From CAISIP01 sp038326025 (GTDB lineage: Bacteria > Pseudomonadota > Gammaproteobacteria > Burkholderiales > Burkholderiaceae_C): 64,000 nucleotides of DNA. The notes beneath the pieces were generated by a model that saw only the letters and a list, made by a program, of their open reading frames with translations, did not search any database and was not told the DNA's origin. This document shows, one piece after another, positions 61,999 through 64,000 of the stretch. The stretch is taken from positions 62,001 to 126,000 of the forward strand of contig JBBQJP010000003.1 in NCBI GenBank assembly GCA_038326025.1, read 5' to 3'. Both the position numbers and the translations under genes were made by a program. Within the stretch, counting starts at the first letter, position 1. The number at the start of each line of letters is the position of its first letter.

Positions 61999-62925
61999 AT
62001 GCAGTTGCTGATTCCCTACGCCCATGTCAATGATCCGCCATGTGCGCAGGTCGCGTTGTCGCTGCAATTACCCCACCTCGCGCAGGTGCTCCGCGTTATG
62101 ACGCGGGTGGAGACCATCAAAGGCTCGGCGCTGGACCTGTCGCCCCCCCATGAAATGTTCCAGGCGCGCGCGTTGGGCCTGTCACCGTCAGACGGCCACA
62201 TTCCCTGGGCGGCGCTGGACCGGGTCCGCGCTGGACAGCCGGCCGACAACACCGCCCGCGCCTGGCTCACGCCGGCGTTCTGGCAGATCGGGGTGGGCCA
62301 TATCCTGATGCGCGATCCGTTCGCACTGGCGCTGCAGGAGACCGAATCGCGCACATTGATGCAGGCCATGGCCCCGTACTTCGAACAAGACGGATTGACC
62401 CTGACATACCAGGAACCCGGGCGCTGGCTGGTCAGCGGTGAGCCACTGGCCGACCTGGCCAGTGCCTCACTAGACCGGGTGCTGGACGTCGACATCAGCC
62501 CCTGGATGCCGGCCACCCCTGCGCTGCGCCGACTGCAGAACGAGATGCAGATGATGCTGTACACCCATCCGCTCAACGACGAACGGACGGCACGCGGCCA
62601 GCAGCCGGTGAATTCGTTCTGGATCCATGGCAGCGGTAGATACACCGGCGCGGCGCCGTCGGCGCCCGGTCCGCTGGTGGCGGACGATCTGCGCCTGCCG
62701 GCATTACAAGGCGACTGGGCGCAATGGGCCAGCGTCTGGCAAAAGCTCGACCTGGGTGTTTGCAAGCAGTTGCTGGCAGAGTTGCAGACTGGCCGTCCTG
62801 CAAGCCTGGTGCTTTGCTCGGAGCGTCACACATTGGTCTTCGAGAATCGACCTCTCGGCTGGGGCGAACGACTGCGACGGCGCTTCAACCCGACCAGCCT
62901 GCAACAATATGCCCCGCTACTATGA
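61999..62925 (+). CDS. unidentified protein upstream of recJ (RpfE-like?)
   Basis: A 308-residue soluble protein of a conserved but functionally unknown family. MQLLIPYAHVNDPPC opens it; FWQIGVGHILMRDP and NEMQMMLYTHPLNDERTARG, then VNSFWIHGSGRY, look like the family core. There is no signal peptide or membrane helix. In Xanthomonas the rpfE gene, of unknown function, adjoins recJ; this may be the same family, and some databases label such proteins phosphoglycerate mutase, for which I see no catalytic motif here. Its stop overlaps the recJ start by four bases (ATGA), so it is coupled to recJ. Confidence 0.75.
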   Translation: MQLLIPYAHVNDPPCAQVALSLQLPHLAQVLRVMTRVETIKGSALDLSPPHEMFQARALGLSPSDGHIPWAALDRVRAGQPADNTARAWLTPAFWQIGVGHILMRDPFALALQETESRTLMQAMAPYFEQDGLTLTYQEPGRWLVSGEPLADLASASLDRVLDVDISPWMPATPALRRLQNEMQMMLYTHPLNDERTARGQQPVNSFWIHGSGRYTGAAPSAPGPLVADDLRLPALQGDWAQWASVWQKLDLGVCKQLLAELQTGRPASLVLCSERHTLVFENRPLGWGERLRRRFNPTSLQQYAPLL

Positions 62926-64000
62926 AAATCACCGTCCGCGATATTCCACCACGTGCCGTCTGGGCCCTTGAGCAAGGCGGCGTGCATCCCTTGCTGGCCC
63001 GCCTTTATGCTGCACGGGGCGTCAGCGCAATGGACGAACTCGACGAAGGACTCGGCCGACTCCTGCCACCCGACAGCCTGCTTGGCGCTTTGGCCGCGGC
63101 GCGCCTGCTCGCCGATGCAATCGCGCAGGACAAGCGCCTTTGCATCGTGGCCGACTACGACTGTGACGGCGCCACCGCCTGCGCAGTGGGCATCCGCGGC
63201 CTGCGCCTGCTCGGCGCACAACATGTGAGCTACATCGTGCCCGACCGGGTGCGCGACGGTTATGGCCTCACGGCCCCGATTGCACAGCGCGTCAAGGATA
63301 GTGGTGCCGACCTGCTGATCACGGTGGACAACGGCATTGCCAGCATCGACGGCGTGGCCCATGCCCGCGCACTCGGACTGCGGGTGCTGGTGACTGACCA
63401 CCACTTGCCGGCCAGCACCCTGCCTGACGCCGACGTGATCGTCAACCCGAACCAGCCCGGTTGCGAATTTGCCAGCAAGTCGATTGCCGGTGTCGGTGTG
63501 ATGTTTTATGTGCTGCTGGCCTTGCGCTCCGAACTGCGCGAACGCGGGGTGTTCACGCCGCAGACCCAACCCAAGCTCGACACCTTGCTGCCGCTGGTCG
63601 CGCTGGGCACGGTGGCCGACGTGGTGCGGCTGGACGCCAACAACCGCCGCCTGGTGGCGCAAGGACTCAAGCGCGTGCGCGCCGGCGCCTTGCCGGCCGG
63701 TCTGTCCAGCCTGTTCGGCGCGGCCGGACGCTCGGCGCCGGTGGCCACAACCTTCGATTTCGGCTTCGCGCTGGGGCCGCGCATCAATGCTGCCGGGCGT
63801 CTGAGCGATATGACACTGGGCATCGAATGCCTGTTGACCGACGACGCAGCGCGCGCGGACGAACTGGCCCGCACTCTTGACGGCATCAACCGGGAGCGGC
63901 GCGAGATCGAGGGCGACATGCGCGCGCAGGCAATGGAGATTGCCGAATCACTGTTCGAAGAGGGTGACGAACCGCCACCGGCCATCTGCGTGTTCGACCC
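62922..64000 (+). CDS. recJ: single-stranded-DNA exonuclease RecJ, 3' end missing
   Basis: The gene runs off the window end after 359 codons without a stop. RecJ is a 5'-3' exonuclease of the DHH family working in recombination and mismatch repair. VADYDCDGATA and the DHH motif VTDHHLPAST are complete, as are TVDNGIASIDGVAHARALG and VALGTVADVVRLDANNR. About 200 more residues (DHHA1 and OB-fold part) lie outside the window. Its start overlaps the stop of the unidentified gene before it. A MutS gene at the other end of the window acts in the same repair pathway, but not in the same operon. Confidence 0.95.
   Translation, partial: MKITVRDIPPRAVWALEQGGVHPLLARLYAARGVSAMDELDEGLGRLLPPDSLLGALAAARLLADAIAQDKRLCIVADYDCDGATACAVGIRGLRLLGAQHVSYIVPDRVRDGYGLTAPIAQRVKDSGADLLITVDNGIASIDGVAHARALGLRVLVTDHHLPASTLPDADVIVNPNQPGCEFASKSIAGVGVMFYVLLALRSELRERGVFTPQTQPKLDTLLPLVALGTVADVVRLDANNRRLVAQGLKRVRAGALPAGLSSLFGAAGRSAPVATTFDFGFALGPRINAAGRLSDMTLGIECLLTDDAARADELARTLDGINRERREIEGDMRAQAMEIAESLFEEGDEPPPAICVFD

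Overview
The window is GC-rich, gene-dense chromosomal DNA (59 protein genes or gene remnants in 64 kb, both strands used, very short spacers). Protein signatures and gene order (ftsK-lolA-rarA divergent from trxB; rpmB-rpmG; ribF-ileS-lspA; Anbu protease; DUF3422; paired pimeloyl-CoA-type dehydrogenases; Tct transporter) point to a betaproteobacterium of the Burkholderiales, most like Comamonadaceae (inference from recall of family sequences, not from a search). I see no phage, insertion sequence, CRISPR array, rRNA or tRNA gene. No gap between genes exceeds about 280 bases.

Layout. 1-3.6 kb: 3' part of mutS, then an Anbu proteasome-like peptidase overlapping an alpha/beta hydrolase. 3.7-8.7 kb (minus): uppP, then a MacAB-type export operon whose periplasmic adaptor carries a large insert with two Spy/CpxP-like helical modules. 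8.9-13.2 kb: small membrane proteins, an alpha/beta hydrolase read in frame into a 2TM domain, and a LytS/LytTR two-component pair. 13.2-17.9 kb: DUF924 protein, glnS, EthD-like protein, a helical protein with a Lys/Ala tail, and nudC. 18.0-21.5 kb (minus): livHMGF branched-chain amino acid importer without its binding protein. 21.8-26.9 kb (minus): a Crp/Fnr regulator, ftsK, lolA, rarA. 27.0-28.7 kb: trxB, a structured leader, rpmB-rpmG. 28.9-32.2 kb (minus): purN, an RNA m5C methyltransferase, an acyl desaturase. 32.3-36.8 kb: two acyl-CoA dehydrogenases, a membrane class III cyclase and a convergent HNH endonuclease. 37-43.2 kb: ribF, ileS, lspA, a Na/Pi cotransporter. 43.2-48.1 kb (minus): a quinone reductase, a decayed SH3-domain gene, DUF3422, and tctBA. 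48.2-51.6 kb (minus): TatD nuclease, a spermidine-synthase-fold protein and a PilB/GspE ATPase in one tight operon. 51.8-55.7 kb: a complete Pot-type ABC importer. 55.8-59.9 kb: S1C protease, MoxR, DUF58 and VWA genes. 60-61.9 kb (minus): lolC/E and lolD. 62-64 kb: an unidentified gene overlapping the start of recJ, which runs off the window.

Most of the window is housekeeping and core metabolism. No obvious complete new system is present. The parts that deserve a second look are the adaptor insert, the hydrolase-2TM-LytTR locus, the structured region ahead of rpmB, the Anbu pair without its usual partners, and the small secretion-ATPase operon.
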